Shown here piece by piece: positions 16,444-23,717 of a stretch of DNA of 43,992 nt. The translations under genes were made by a program, and so were the position numbers. Numbering within the stretch: position 1 is the stretch's first letter; the number at the start of each line of letters is the position of its first letter. A model generated the notes under the pieces. The model searched no databases, was not told the origin of the DNA, and worked only from the letters and a program-made list of their open reading frames with translations. The DNA is from UBA1181 sp963619325. GTDB lineage: Bacteria > Bacteroidota > Bacteroidia > Bacteroidales > Paludibacteraceae. The stretch is from the NCBI GenBank assembly GCA_963619325.1, contig CAVEVQ010000021.1, positions 1-43,992 of the forward strand. The letters are read 5' to 3'.

Positions 16444-18774
16444 ATGAAAAAGAGTAAATTATTTTTATTAGGACTGTTTCTATTACAGACGGTTGTGTCG
16501 TTTGCACAATTTAGTAATACGCTGTATTTTGACAAATATAATTATCGTCAGCATAAGTTGAATCCTGCATTTCAACCAATTGGTAAGTTTTATATAGGAT
16601 TCCCAGCTTTGTCCGATATTTCGGTTTCTGTGGGTAACAACAGATTTAGATTCAACGATATCATTCAGAATGTAGAGATTGATGGGGTGAAGAAACCAGT
16701 TCTTTTTTTTGACAAACATGCAAAGTCGGATGGTATTTCAAATTTCTTGGATCAACTGAAGTATAATGAGCGTGTCTATGCTGCATATAGTATAGACCTC
16801 TTGGATTTCGGATGGAGAACAAGAAGAAATTCGTACATTTCGATTGCTTTGTCGAATCGCTTTGAAGCAATGGTTGTGGTTCCCCAAAAACTTCCAAAAT
16901 TGGTTTTCAAGGGTATGGAAAAAGGAGAACGTTACAACACGAAGATTGATGAAATGACTGTTACTGCTTCTCTCTATTCTCAGTTGGCTGTTGGCTATTC
17001 TCGTATGATTAATGACAAGTGGATTGTCGGTGCAACTTTGAAGTATCTGTATGGTCATGCTAATGTTTCCTCTGATTTCAGAGATTTGGATTTGTCCTTG
17101 TTAGGAGATAAGTGGTCTGTTACGGGCGATGGTTCTGTCCATATTTCTTTCCCAGGACTCCGTTTTGTCCCTGATGAAAATAACCAGATTGACGATATTA
17201 ACACAGACGATTTAGAAGTTTCAATGTTGGCGAAGCCACAAGGGCATGGTGCCGCAATTGATTTAGGTATCACCTATCAAATCTTTCCTCGTTTGCAGTT
17301 GTCTGCCAGTGTACTTGATTTGGGATTCATCTGTTGGAAGAAAAACTTGAATCAGCTGAATAAGACGAATGACTTCGTTTATGATGGTGTCGCCTATGAT
17401 ATAGACTCAGATTCAACGGATTATTGGGATTCGTACGAGGAACAGTTGGAGAATATGTATGAAATAGGCGATTCACCTAAAGCGTACAACACTGCACTTT
17501 GTGCTAAGATTTTGCTTGGTGGAGAATACTCATTTTGGCAAGACCGTTTAGGCTTAGGTGTTTTGTCAAAAACTTACATTTATCGTCGTTCAGCGTGGGA
17601 GGAATTCCTTCTATCTGCCAATTTCCGTCCTTGTCATCAGTTCTCTTTAGGATTGACATACAGCCTGTTCGATGGTCAGTGGAACAATCTTGGGTGCAGT
17701 ATGAATTTTAATTTGGGTGCGTTCAATTTGAACTTTGCGGTAGATAATGTTCCGATAAAGTGGTCTAAGAATGGAGACATTCCATTCCCGTCAAATCAGA
17801 ACAATATCCGTGCGACCATGGGTGTTGGTTTCATGTTTAGGTATAGAAATAGAGACAAGGACAAGGATGGCGTTTCGGATAAATATGAATTAAGACGAGA
17901 CTCACTTGCGGGAACAGAGTTTGATACAGAGGGTTGTTCTAAAGATTCAGACGGAGACGGTGTCCCTGACTGCATCGATAAATGTCCAGATACGCCAATG
18001 GAGGCCAGAGGATTGGTTGATTCAGATGGTTGTCCTTTAGACAGCGATGGAGATGGTGTTCCTGATTATCTTGATCAATGTCCATTGACTCCAAAAGAGG
18101 CGTACGGGTTCGTTGATTCTGTTGGGTGTGTTATGGATAGTGATAACGACAATGTGCCAGACTATTTGGATAAATGTCCTGATACTCCAGCAGAGGCTCT
18201 TGGTACGGTTGATTCAACGGGTTGTCCTCGTGATACCGATGGTGATGGTGTTCCGAATTATTTGGATAAGTGTCCTGATACGCCGAAAGAGGCTTGGGGT
18301 ACAGTTGACGCCACGGGTTGTCCTATGGATAGCGATGGTGACGGTGTTCCTGATTATTTAGATAAGTGTCCTGATGTGCCAGGTGAGAAATCAAACAATG
18401 GTTGTCCTAAAGTGAAGGCTGAGGTGAAGAAAATCTTCAAGAAAGCGTTGACTGGAATTCAATTTGAGACGGGTATGGCTGTGATTAAGAATTCGTCGAA
18501 TTCAATCTTAAATGAGATTGCAAAGGTGATGAAAGAAAATCCATCCTACAAGTTGAATATCAGTGGACATACAGATTCGACAGGAAACCCAGAAAAGAAT
18601 TTGAAATTGTCGAAGGATCGTGCTATGGCTGTAGAAAAATATTTGCAGAGTTGTGGCGTTGAGGCTTCAAGAATCCATTCTGAGGGTTATGGAGATACTA
18701 AGCCTGTCGCAAGCAATAAGACCACTCAAGGAAGAGCTAAAAACCGTCGTGTAGAGTTTGAGGTGGAGTTCTAA
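16444..18774 (+). CDS. Outer-membrane protein: beta-barrel-like (DUF5723-type) N-terminus, TSP3 repeats, OmpA C-terminal domain
   Basis: A 776-residue protein with a signal peptide (about 1-21, ending SFAQ). Residues 22-465 look like a PorV/DUF5723-type beta-barrel: LYFDKYNYRQHKLNPAFQP, repeated amphipathic strands and GVGFMFRYR at its end. Residues 472-655 hold thrombospondin type 3 repeats (DSDGDGVPDYLDKCPDTP units) that bind Ca2+ through their Asp residues and carry a Cys pair per unit. Residues 665-776 are an OmpA-like peptidoglycan-binding domain (ISGHTDSTG, LSKDRAMAV, GYGDTKPVASN, NRRVEFEVEF). The plan suggests an outer-membrane barrel tied to the cell wall by a stiff calcium-bound stalk. 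Co-transcribed with the preceding lipoprotein gene and closed by a terminator. Confidence 0.88.
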   Translation: MKKSKLFLLGLFLLQTVVSFAQFSNTLYFDKYNYRQHKLNPAFQPIGKFYIGFPALSDISVSVGNNRFRFNDIIQNVEIDGVKKPVLFFDKHAKSDGISNFLDQLKYNERVYAAYSIDLLDFGWRTRRNSYISIALSNRFEAMVVVPQKLPKLVFKGMEKGERYNTKIDEMTVTASLYSQLAVGYSRMINDKWIVGATLKYLYGHANVSSDFRDLDLSLLGDKWSVTGDGSVHISFPGLRFVPDENNQIDDINTDDLEVSMLAKPQGHGAAIDLGITYQIFPRLQLSASVLDLGFICWKKNLNQLNKTNDFVYDGVAYDIDSDSTDYWDSYEEQLENMYEIGDSPKAYNTALCAKILLGGEYSFWQDRLGLGVLSKTYIYRRSAWEEFLLSANFRPCHQFSLGLTYSLFDGQWNNLGCSMNFNLGAFNLNFAVDNVPIKWSKNGDIPFPSNQNNIRATMGVGFMFRYRNRDKDKDGVSDKYELRRDSLAGTEFDTEGCSKDSDGDGVPDCIDKCPDTPMEARGLVDSDGCPLDSDGDGVPDYLDQCPLTPKEAYGFVDSVGCVMDSDNDNVPDYLDKCPDTPAEALGTVDSTGCPRDTDGDGVPNYLDKCPDTPKEAWGTVDATGCPMDSDGDGVPDYLDKCPDVPGEKSNNGCPKVKAEVKKIFKKALTGIQFETGMAVIKNSSNSILNEIAKVMKENPSYKLNISGHTDSTGNPEKNLKLSKDRAMAVEKYLQSCGVEASRIHSEGYGDTKPVASNKTTQGRAKNRRVEFEVEF
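17944..18410 (+). repeat. Tandem 96-bp TSP3-coding repeats
   Basis: Four full units start at 17944, 18040, 18136 and 18232, each exactly 96 bp (32 residues), followed by a shortened fifth unit from 18328 to 18410. Each begins with an acidic DxDGDGVPD-type stretch. The DNA of the units has diverged at many third positions, so the array is old and not freshly expanded. A degenerate half unit (DKDKDGVSD) lies just upstream. Confidence 0.93.
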
Positions 18775-18801
18775 ATCGTGTAGGTGATATAAAGACTTTG
18801 A

Positions 18802-18840
18802 AAAGAAGGACGGTAGATTCATCATCTATCGTCCTTCTTT
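18802..18840 (+). terminator. Rho-independent terminator after the OmpA-like gene
   Basis: Arms 18802-18817 and 18825-18840 pair over 16 positions with one G-U, 7-base loop, then a T-rich tail. Confidence 0.9.
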
Positions 18841-18887
18841 CTGTTTGTTATTTCTTTGTTTTTCTCTGAATAATTAGAACAAAAAAA

Positions 18888-18916
18888 AGCAACCGAAATC
18901 TATGATTTCAGTTGCT
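18888..18916 (-). terminator. Rho-independent terminator after tRNA-Leu
   Basis: Read on the minus strand, a 13-bp stem (one U-G pair) with a 3-base loop is followed by eight T. It starts 6 bases after the tRNA 3' end. Confidence 0.88.
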
Positions 18917-18921
18917 TTCTG

Positions 18922-19005
18922 TACCCAGACCCGGGGTCGAACCGGGATGGAAGTGAATCCACTGGTGTTTGAGACCAGCGCGTCTACCGATTCCGCCATC
19001 TGGGC
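18922..19005 (-). tRNA. tRNA-Leu (anticodon CAA)
   Basis: An 84-base class II tRNA on the minus strand. Acceptor GCCCAGA pairs with TCTGGGT (G1-U72 wobble), discriminator A at 18922; CCA is not encoded. The D-loop has AATCGGTAGAC, the anticodon arm is CTGGT-CTCAAAC-ACCAG giving anticodon CAA (reads UUG), the long variable arm pairs TGGA with TCCA, and the T arm is CCCGG-TTCGACC-CCGGG. Base 37 is A and base 36 is A, so it is a candidate for i6A/ms2i6A37 made by the miaA and miaB products of this window. It has its own promoter and terminator. Confidence 0.95.
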
Positions 19006-19079
19006 AATTTTATTCACAATTTTCAACTTGCAAATTTTGTTGTTATCTCTTTAACAACCTCTTGTTTTTTATTGCGGTG

Positions 19080-19111
19080 CAAAGATACACCTTGTTTTTA
19101 AATTCTGCAAA
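19080..19111 (-). promoter_or_regulatory. Promoter for tRNA-Leu
   Basis: Minus strand: TTTG (19108-19111), 20-base spacer, TATCTTTG (19080-19087), then CACCGCAAT at the start site. A full match to the Bacteroidota housekeeping promoter, about 75 bases before the tRNA 5' end. Confidence 0.82.
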
Positions 19112-19177
19112 TAAATGATTAAAAAAAACAATGAATATTGTAGATTGTATTTAAGTTGTTGTGATTCAATGTCTTAA

Positions 19178-19918
19178 CTATATGCTTTTCTTTCTTTTTT
19201 TCAATTCAAAATCGCGTCCCAAGTATTTTTCGCGTACGATTGGGTTCTCTGCCAACTCTTCAGAAGTGCCTTGGAACAAGATTCGTCCCTCAAACAGCAG
19301 GTAGGCGCGGTCTGTGATAGATAAAGTCTCGTCCACGTTGTGGTCGGTGATTAGGATACCGATATTGCGTTCTTTCAGCTTCCACACAATGTCTTGAATA
19401 TCTTGCACCGCAATAGGGTCTACTCCTGCAAAGGGTTCGTCAAGCATGATGAATTTTGGCTCAATAGCGAGACATCTTGCGATTTCTGTTCTTCTTCGTT
19501 CTCCTCCCGACAAACGATCGCCTAAATTATGGCGAACGTGTCCTAAGTTGAATTCAGAAATAAGACTCTCTAATTTCTTTTTTTGATAAGATTTTGGAAA
19601 TTTCGTCATTTCGAGAACGGACGCGATATTGTCTTCCACTGTCATCTTACGGAAAACAGACGCTTCCTGCGCTAAGTAACCAATGCCCTTTTGCGCACGC
19701 ATGTATATAGGCTCTTTGGTTATCTCCTCGTCGTCGAGATAGATATGACCTGCGTTAGGAACGACCTGACCCGTCGTCATGTAGAAAGTGGTAGTCTTTC
19801 CAGCTCCATTCGGACCTAACAAACCAACAATCTCTCCTTGTGTCACGTTGATTGAGACGTCGTTGGCAACCGTACGACTGCCATAAATCTTTACTAATCC
19901 CTCGGTTCTAAGAACCAT
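19178..19918 (-). CDS. lptB: LPS export ABC transporter ATP-binding protein LptB
   Basis: A 246-residue ATPase that powers extraction of lipopolysaccharide from the inner membrane as part of LptB2FG. Motifs: Walker A GPNGAGKTT, Q-loop in LAQEASVFRKMTVEDN (a hallmark of LptB), signature LSGGERRR, Walker B FIMLDEPFAGVDP, switch His in ITDHNVDETL. The start MVLRTEGLVKIYG at 19918 fits the family; ATG at 19936 (MDEGKN) is also possible. It is transcribed divergently from miaB, with the two -7 elements back to back. No other lpt gene is adjacent, so the transporter parts are dispersed. Confidence 0.93.
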   Translation of the reverse strand: MVLRTEGLVKIYGSRTVANDVSINVTQGEIVGLLGPNGAGKTTTFYMTTGQVVPNAGHIYLDDEEITKEPIYMRAQKGIGYLAQEASVFRKMTVEDNIASVLEMTKFPKSYQKKKLESLISEFNLGHVRHNLGDRLSGGERRRTEIARCLAIEPKFIMLDEPFAGVDPIAVQDIQDIVWKLKERNIGILITDHNVDETLSITDRAYLLFEGRILFQGTSEELAENPIVREKYLGRDFELKKRKKSI

Positions 19919-19966
19919 GTTTTTTCCTTCGTCCATCCTTTTTGAACTTTGCCATAGGGCTATTTT

Positions 19967-20007
19967 GCGCAAAGATAAGTTTATTGTAGGAAAAAACCTT
20001 ATCTTTG
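19967..20007. promoter_or_regulatory. Overlapping divergent promoters of lptB and miaB
   Basis: The minus strand has TATCTTTG at 19970-19977 (towards lptB) and the plus strand has TATCTTTG at 20000-20007 (towards miaB). They are 22 bases apart, so each -7 box lies where the other promoter needs its -33 box. The two boxes form an inverted repeat of 10 bases per arm (CAAAGATAAG and CTTATCTTTG). Confidence 0.7.
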
Positions 20008-20074
20008 TTGCGCTTAATGTTGTAGGTGTTTTCCCCTCATTGAGCAGAAAAGTTTCTGGACTACAAAGAAAGCA

Positions 20075-21397
20075 ATGGCAAAAAAACTTTTTTTAGAGAC
20101 ATACGGCTGTCAGATGAATGTGGCTGACAGTGAGGTGGTGGCTGCTGTCATGCAGACGATTGACTATGAAGTGACCGATGAGTTGAACGAAGCCGATGCG
20201 GTATTCCTCAACACTTGCTCTATCCGCGACAACGCGGAGCAGAAAATTTTGTCGCGTCTGCAGTTTTTCCAGAATATGAAAAAGAAGAGACCTTTGCTTG
20301 TAGGTTTGCTTGGTTGTATGGCGGAACGCACGAAAGATGATTTAATGTCTCAGAAGTTGGTGGATTTGGTGGTGGGTCCTGATTCGTACCTGGATCTTCC
20401 GAATTTAGTCTCTTCGGCCGAACAAGGGTTGCCTGCGCTCAACGTCGAATTGTCTACTACAGAAACTTATAAAGAGGTGGTGCCTGTCCGCATTGCTGGA
20501 AATCTGATTTCTGGTTATGTTTCCATTATGCGGGGTTGCAACAATTTCTGCTCTTATTGTATCGTTCCTTATACTCGTGGACGTGAACGTAGCCGCGAGG
20601 TTGATAGTATTGTAAAGGAAGTGGAGGATCTTCAGAATCGTGGTTATAAGGAGGTGGTTTTGATTGGTCAGAATGTCAATTCTTACCAATATAAGGAAGA
20701 AGGTATGTCTATCGTTACGTTTGCAGATTTGCTCCGTTTGGTGGCAGAGAGATTTCCTAACATGCGTGTGCGCTTCACCACTTCGCATCCGAAGGATATG
20801 TCGGACGAGATTTTAGAGGTCATCGCTGCCTATCCGAATGTCTGCAAGCACATTCATCTTCCTGTACAGTCGGGTAGCAATAAAATTTTAAAACTGATGA
20901 ACCGTCGCTATACAAGGGAATGGTATTTAGATAGGATTGCGGCCATACGGCGTATTATCCCGGATTGTGGTATATCAACGGATATGTTCTGCGGTTTCCA
21001 CGATGAGACAGAGGAAGACCATCAGGAGACACTTTCGCTGATGCGTGAGGTGGGTTTTGATTCTGCCTTTATGTTCAAATATTCAGAAAGGCCAGGCACG
21101 TATGCTTCGAAACATCTGCCTGATAATATTTCTGAAGAGACGAAAATTGCCCGTCTGAACGAGATGATTGCTTTGCAAAATGAGCTTTCTGCTATTTCCA
21201 ATAAGAAAGATATAGGGAAAACGTTCGAAGTATTGGTGGAAGGTCGTTCAAAAAGATCAAAAGAGCAGTTTTGTGGTCGCACGCAACAAAACAAGATGAT
21301 GGTTTTCCCTAAAGGAGACTACAAGGTGGGCGACCTCATCAAGGTGAGAGTTATTTCTACTACTTCTGCTACCCTGATTGGTGAACTGGTTGAATAG
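20075..21397 (+). CDS. miaB: tRNA-2-methylthio-N6-dimethylallyladenosine synthase MiaB
   Basis: A 440-residue radical-SAM methylthiotransferase that converts i6A37 to ms2i6A37. The N-terminal UPF0004 domain has the three Cys of the auxiliary Fe-S cluster (Cys12 in YGCQMN, Cys48 in NTCSIRD, Cys81 in GCMAER). The radical-SAM cluster is CNNFCSYC (Cys155, Cys159, Cys162), and the C-terminal residues from about 375 form a TRAM domain (TFEVLVEGRSKRSKEQFCGRTQQN). The NTCSIRDNAEQK and CGFHDETEEDH blocks favour MiaB over MtaB or RimO. It acts on the product of MiaA, encoded at 1346-2239. Monocistronic, with a terminator directly after. Confidence 0.97.
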   Translation: MAKKLFLETYGCQMNVADSEVVAAVMQTIDYEVTDELNEADAVFLNTCSIRDNAEQKILSRLQFFQNMKKKRPLLVGLLGCMAERTKDDLMSQKLVDLVVGPDSYLDLPNLVSSAEQGLPALNVELSTTETYKEVVPVRIAGNLISGYVSIMRGCNNFCSYCIVPYTRGRERSREVDSIVKEVEDLQNRGYKEVVLIGQNVNSYQYKEEGMSIVTFADLLRLVAERFPNMRVRFTTSHPKDMSDEILEVIAAYPNVCKHIHLPVQSGSNKILKLMNRRYTREWYLDRIAAIRRIIPDCGISTDMFCGFHDETEEDHQETLSLMREVGFDSAFMFKYSERPGTYASKHLPDNISEETKIARLNEMIALQNELSAISNKKDIGKTFEVLVEGRSKRSKEQFCGRTQQNKMMVFPKGDYKVGDLIKVRVISTTSATLIGELVE

Positions 21398-21429
21398 TTT
21401 CTTCGGAAGCGTGCAATGTTCGAAATGAT

Positions 21430-21461
21430 AAAACGACTGAGATATTTTTTTCAGTCGTTTT
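21430..21461 (+). terminator. Rho-independent terminator after miaB
   Basis: Perfect 11-bp arms AAAACGACTGA (21430-21440) and TCAGTCGTTTT (21451-21461), followed by further T. Confidence 0.9.
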
Positions 21462-21557
21462 TTTGTCATTATGTCACTTAACCTCTTCGAATGTTAAAAA
21501 GGTAATTTTGTTTTCTTTATCGGTGATTAGTCTACTTTTTATTTTGCATGATCACGT

Positions 21558-21565
21558 TATCTTTG
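21558..21565 (+). promoter_or_regulatory. Candidate -7 element for the DXS-like gene
   Basis: TATCTTTG 35 bases before the ATG at 21601. A T-rich stretch at about 21535-21539 is at -33 distance but is not a clean TTTG. Confidence 0.55.
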
Positions 21566-21600
21566 TTTCGAAAAAAAGAAATTAAGAAAGACAGAATAAT

Positions 21601-23373
21601 ATGGAAACTACGGTTTTGAATAGAATCAATGGTCCGGAGGATATAAAAAAACTTTCGCTGGCTGAGTTGAATGTGTTGGCAGATGAGACTCGCTATCACC
21701 TTTTAAAGAAGGTGAGTGAGCATGGTGGACATATTGGTCCGAACTTGGGTATGGTTGAGGCTACGGTGGCAATGCACTATGTGTTCAATTCTCCACAAGA
21801 TAAAATTGTGTTTGACGTTTCACACCAGAGTTATCCTCACAAAATCTTGACGGGACGAAAGGAAGCGTTTATGGATGCGGCTCATTATGATGATGTTTCG
21901 GGTTATAGCGAACCGGCAGAAAGTGAACATGACCATTTTGTAATTGGACATACTTCCACTTCTGTGAGTTTAGCGCTTGGTTTGGCGAAGGGACGTGATT
22001 TGTTAGGTGGAAAAGAGAATGTCATTGCGGTGATCGGCGATGGTTCTTTGAGTGGAGGAGAGGCTTTGGAAGGGTTCAATGTCGCTGGTTCCGAATTAGG
22101 GACAAATTTTATTATTATCGTAAATGATAATCAAATGTCTATTGCAGAAAATCATGGGGGACTGTATAAAAATTTACAGTTGCTTCGTGAGACGAATGGA
22201 CAGTCTGAACTGAACCTTTTCAAGGCGATGGGCTTTGATTATCTTTATGTAGATAAAGGGAATGACGTAGCATCGTTGATAGATGCATTCAAAAAGGTGA
22301 ATAATATTGATCATCCCGTCGTGGTTCATATAAACACTCTGAAGGGTAAGGGATATAGGTTCGCCGAGCAGGAGAAAGAGCGTTGGCATTGGGGCTATCC
22401 GTTCGACATTGAAACGGGCGAGTGTAAAATTAGTTTTAATGGAGAGGAAAATTATTCAACGATGACTGCCAATCATTTGTTGGAGAAGATGAAAGAGTGT
22501 TCGGAATTGGTTGCCATTACTGCGGGTACCCCGACGGTATTCGGATTTACTGCTGGTCGTAGGCAGACTGCAGGCAGACAGTTTGTTGATGTCGGAATCG
22601 CAGAGGAGACGGCTGTCGCTATGGCTTCGGGAATTGCAAAGCGAGGAGGGCGACCTGTTTGGGGTGTGTATAGCACGTTTATCCAACGAACTTATGACCA
22701 ATTGCAGCAGGATTTGTGCGTTAATAACAATCCTGCCACGATTTTGGTCTTCTATGGCTCTCTGAATTCTATGAACGATGTAACACACGCATGTTGGTAT
22801 GACATTCCTTTATTGGCTAACATTCCCAATATGGTTTATTTGGCTCCAACGACTGCCGAGGAATATTTCGCTATGTTAGATTGGAGTTTGTCTCAAAGGG
22901 AACATCCTGTTTCTATTCGTGTGCCGATAATGGTGTCGCATGAAGACATAGAGAAAGTTGACAAAGACTATAGCCGAATAAATACGTTTAAAGTTTCATC
23001 AAAAGGTTCTAAAGTAGCCTTGATAGGTGTGGGCAATTTTTTCAGTTTGGCTAAAGCGGTAGCCGAGGAAATGAGAAAGAAATATGACATAACGGCAACA
23101 ATTATCAATCCTCGATATTTGACGGGTATAGATAAACAGTTGTTGGAGAGTTTGAAGGTAGACCACGAAGTTGTCGTTTCATTAGAAGATGGATTGGTTG
23201 ATGGTGGTTTTGGTGAGAAGATTGCTCGTTATTATGCTGATAGTGATATAAAAGTGATTGTCAGAGGAATAGAGAAAGGTTTTGAAGATCGTTATGATGC
23301 GGCGGCCTTAACAAGAAAGTTTAGACTTACGCCGGAGCAAGTGGCTGAAGATGCTTTTCGTTTGTTGAGATAA
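21601..23373 (+). CDS. DXS-like thiamine diphosphate-dependent enzyme, divergent from canonical DXP synthase
   Basis: A 590-residue transketolase-fold protein, shorter than typical DXS (about 620-640). Thiamine-binding parts are intact: His44 in HGGHIGPNLG, HQSYPHK with His75, the GDG motif (146-148) with NDN (175-177), KGKGY (248-252), His263, and the catalytic Glu335 (VGIAEETA, where DXS has AEQHA). Tyr365 in QRTYDQ matches the DXS QRAYDQ motif. However, the DXS block DRAGLVGADGxTHxG is replaced by FYGSLNSMNDVTHACWYD (384-401), losing the Arg and Asp that in E. coli DXS (Arg420, Asp427) contact glyceraldehyde 3-phosphate and help catalysis. It may be a second DXS paralogue with another acceptor substrate, not the housekeeping enzyme. 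Flanked by its own -7 element and terminator. Confidence 0.8.
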   Translation: METTVLNRINGPEDIKKLSLAELNVLADETRYHLLKKVSEHGGHIGPNLGMVEATVAMHYVFNSPQDKIVFDVSHQSYPHKILTGRKEAFMDAAHYDDVSGYSEPAESEHDHFVIGHTSTSVSLALGLAKGRDLLGGKENVIAVIGDGSLSGGEALEGFNVAGSELGTNFIIIVNDNQMSIAENHGGLYKNLQLLRETNGQSELNLFKAMGFDYLYVDKGNDVASLIDAFKKVNNIDHPVVVHINTLKGKGYRFAEQEKERWHWGYPFDIETGECKISFNGEENYSTMTANHLLEKMKECSELVAITAGTPTVFGFTAGRRQTAGRQFVDVGIAEETAVAMASGIAKRGGRPVWGVYSTFIQRTYDQLQQDLCVNNNPATILVFYGSLNSMNDVTHACWYDIPLLANIPNMVYLAPTTAEEYFAMLDWSLSQREHPVSIRVPIMVSHEDIEKVDKDYSRINTFKVSSKGSKVALIGVGNFFSLAKAVAEEMRKKYDITATIINPRYLTGIDKQLLESLKVDHEVVVSLEDGLVDGGFGEKIARYYADSDIKVIVRGIEKGFEDRYDAAALTRKFRLTPEQVAEDAFRLLR

Positions 23374-23408
23374 ATGTCAATCGCATTGTAAAAGAAAATA
23401 GTTTAAAG

Positions 23409-23457
23409 AAAGACGAGACCACGAAGTTTCAAAAGAAATATTCGTGGTCTCGTCTTT
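23409..23457 (+). terminator. Rho-independent terminator after the DXS-like gene
   Basis: Perfect 17-bp arms (23409-23425 and 23441-23457) around a 15-base loop, then a T run to 23461. Confidence 0.93.
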
Positions 23458-23717
23458 TTTTTCATCTGCAAAAGGAGATAAGAAAAATAATATCGTTATA
23501 TTTGCAAGTCCTTACTAAGTATGGGTTGTTTACACTGAATGACTCGATGAGGTAAATTTCCAAAATTCAAGTTGTGATTTTGTTTTCTTTGCATGAGAAC
23601 TTGGGGTTTCATTTGTTTTGGATGTTTTTCAGAATAAAGTATTTACACGAATATTAGAAAAATAAAAATAATAGGATTTCAATTCTATCTTGATTGATTG
23701 TAAAATCAACTATATGT
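23458..23717 (+). other. Non-coding interval with the rho 5' leader
   Basis: The gap between the DXS-like gene and rho is 344 bases. After the terminator it holds a TATATTTG -7 element (23497-23504; no clean -33 box). If used, this gives a rho leader of about 205 bases, T-rich and with little G pairing potential. I see no open frame of note and no strong hairpin in the leader. Confidence 0.5.

Noticed and set aside
17944..18410. The 96-bp tandem repeats could be a CRISPR array or a phase-variable tract.
   Set aside because: Units are contiguous, remain in frame, encode TSP3 repeats and differ at many third positions. There are no spacers, and unit length is a multiple of three, so slippage would not switch the gene off.
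21601..23373. The DXS-like gene as a decayed pseudogene.
   Set aside because: The frame is full-length, with conserved cofactor and catalytic residues, its own -7 element and a strong terminator. The altered block is an in-frame replacement of equal length.
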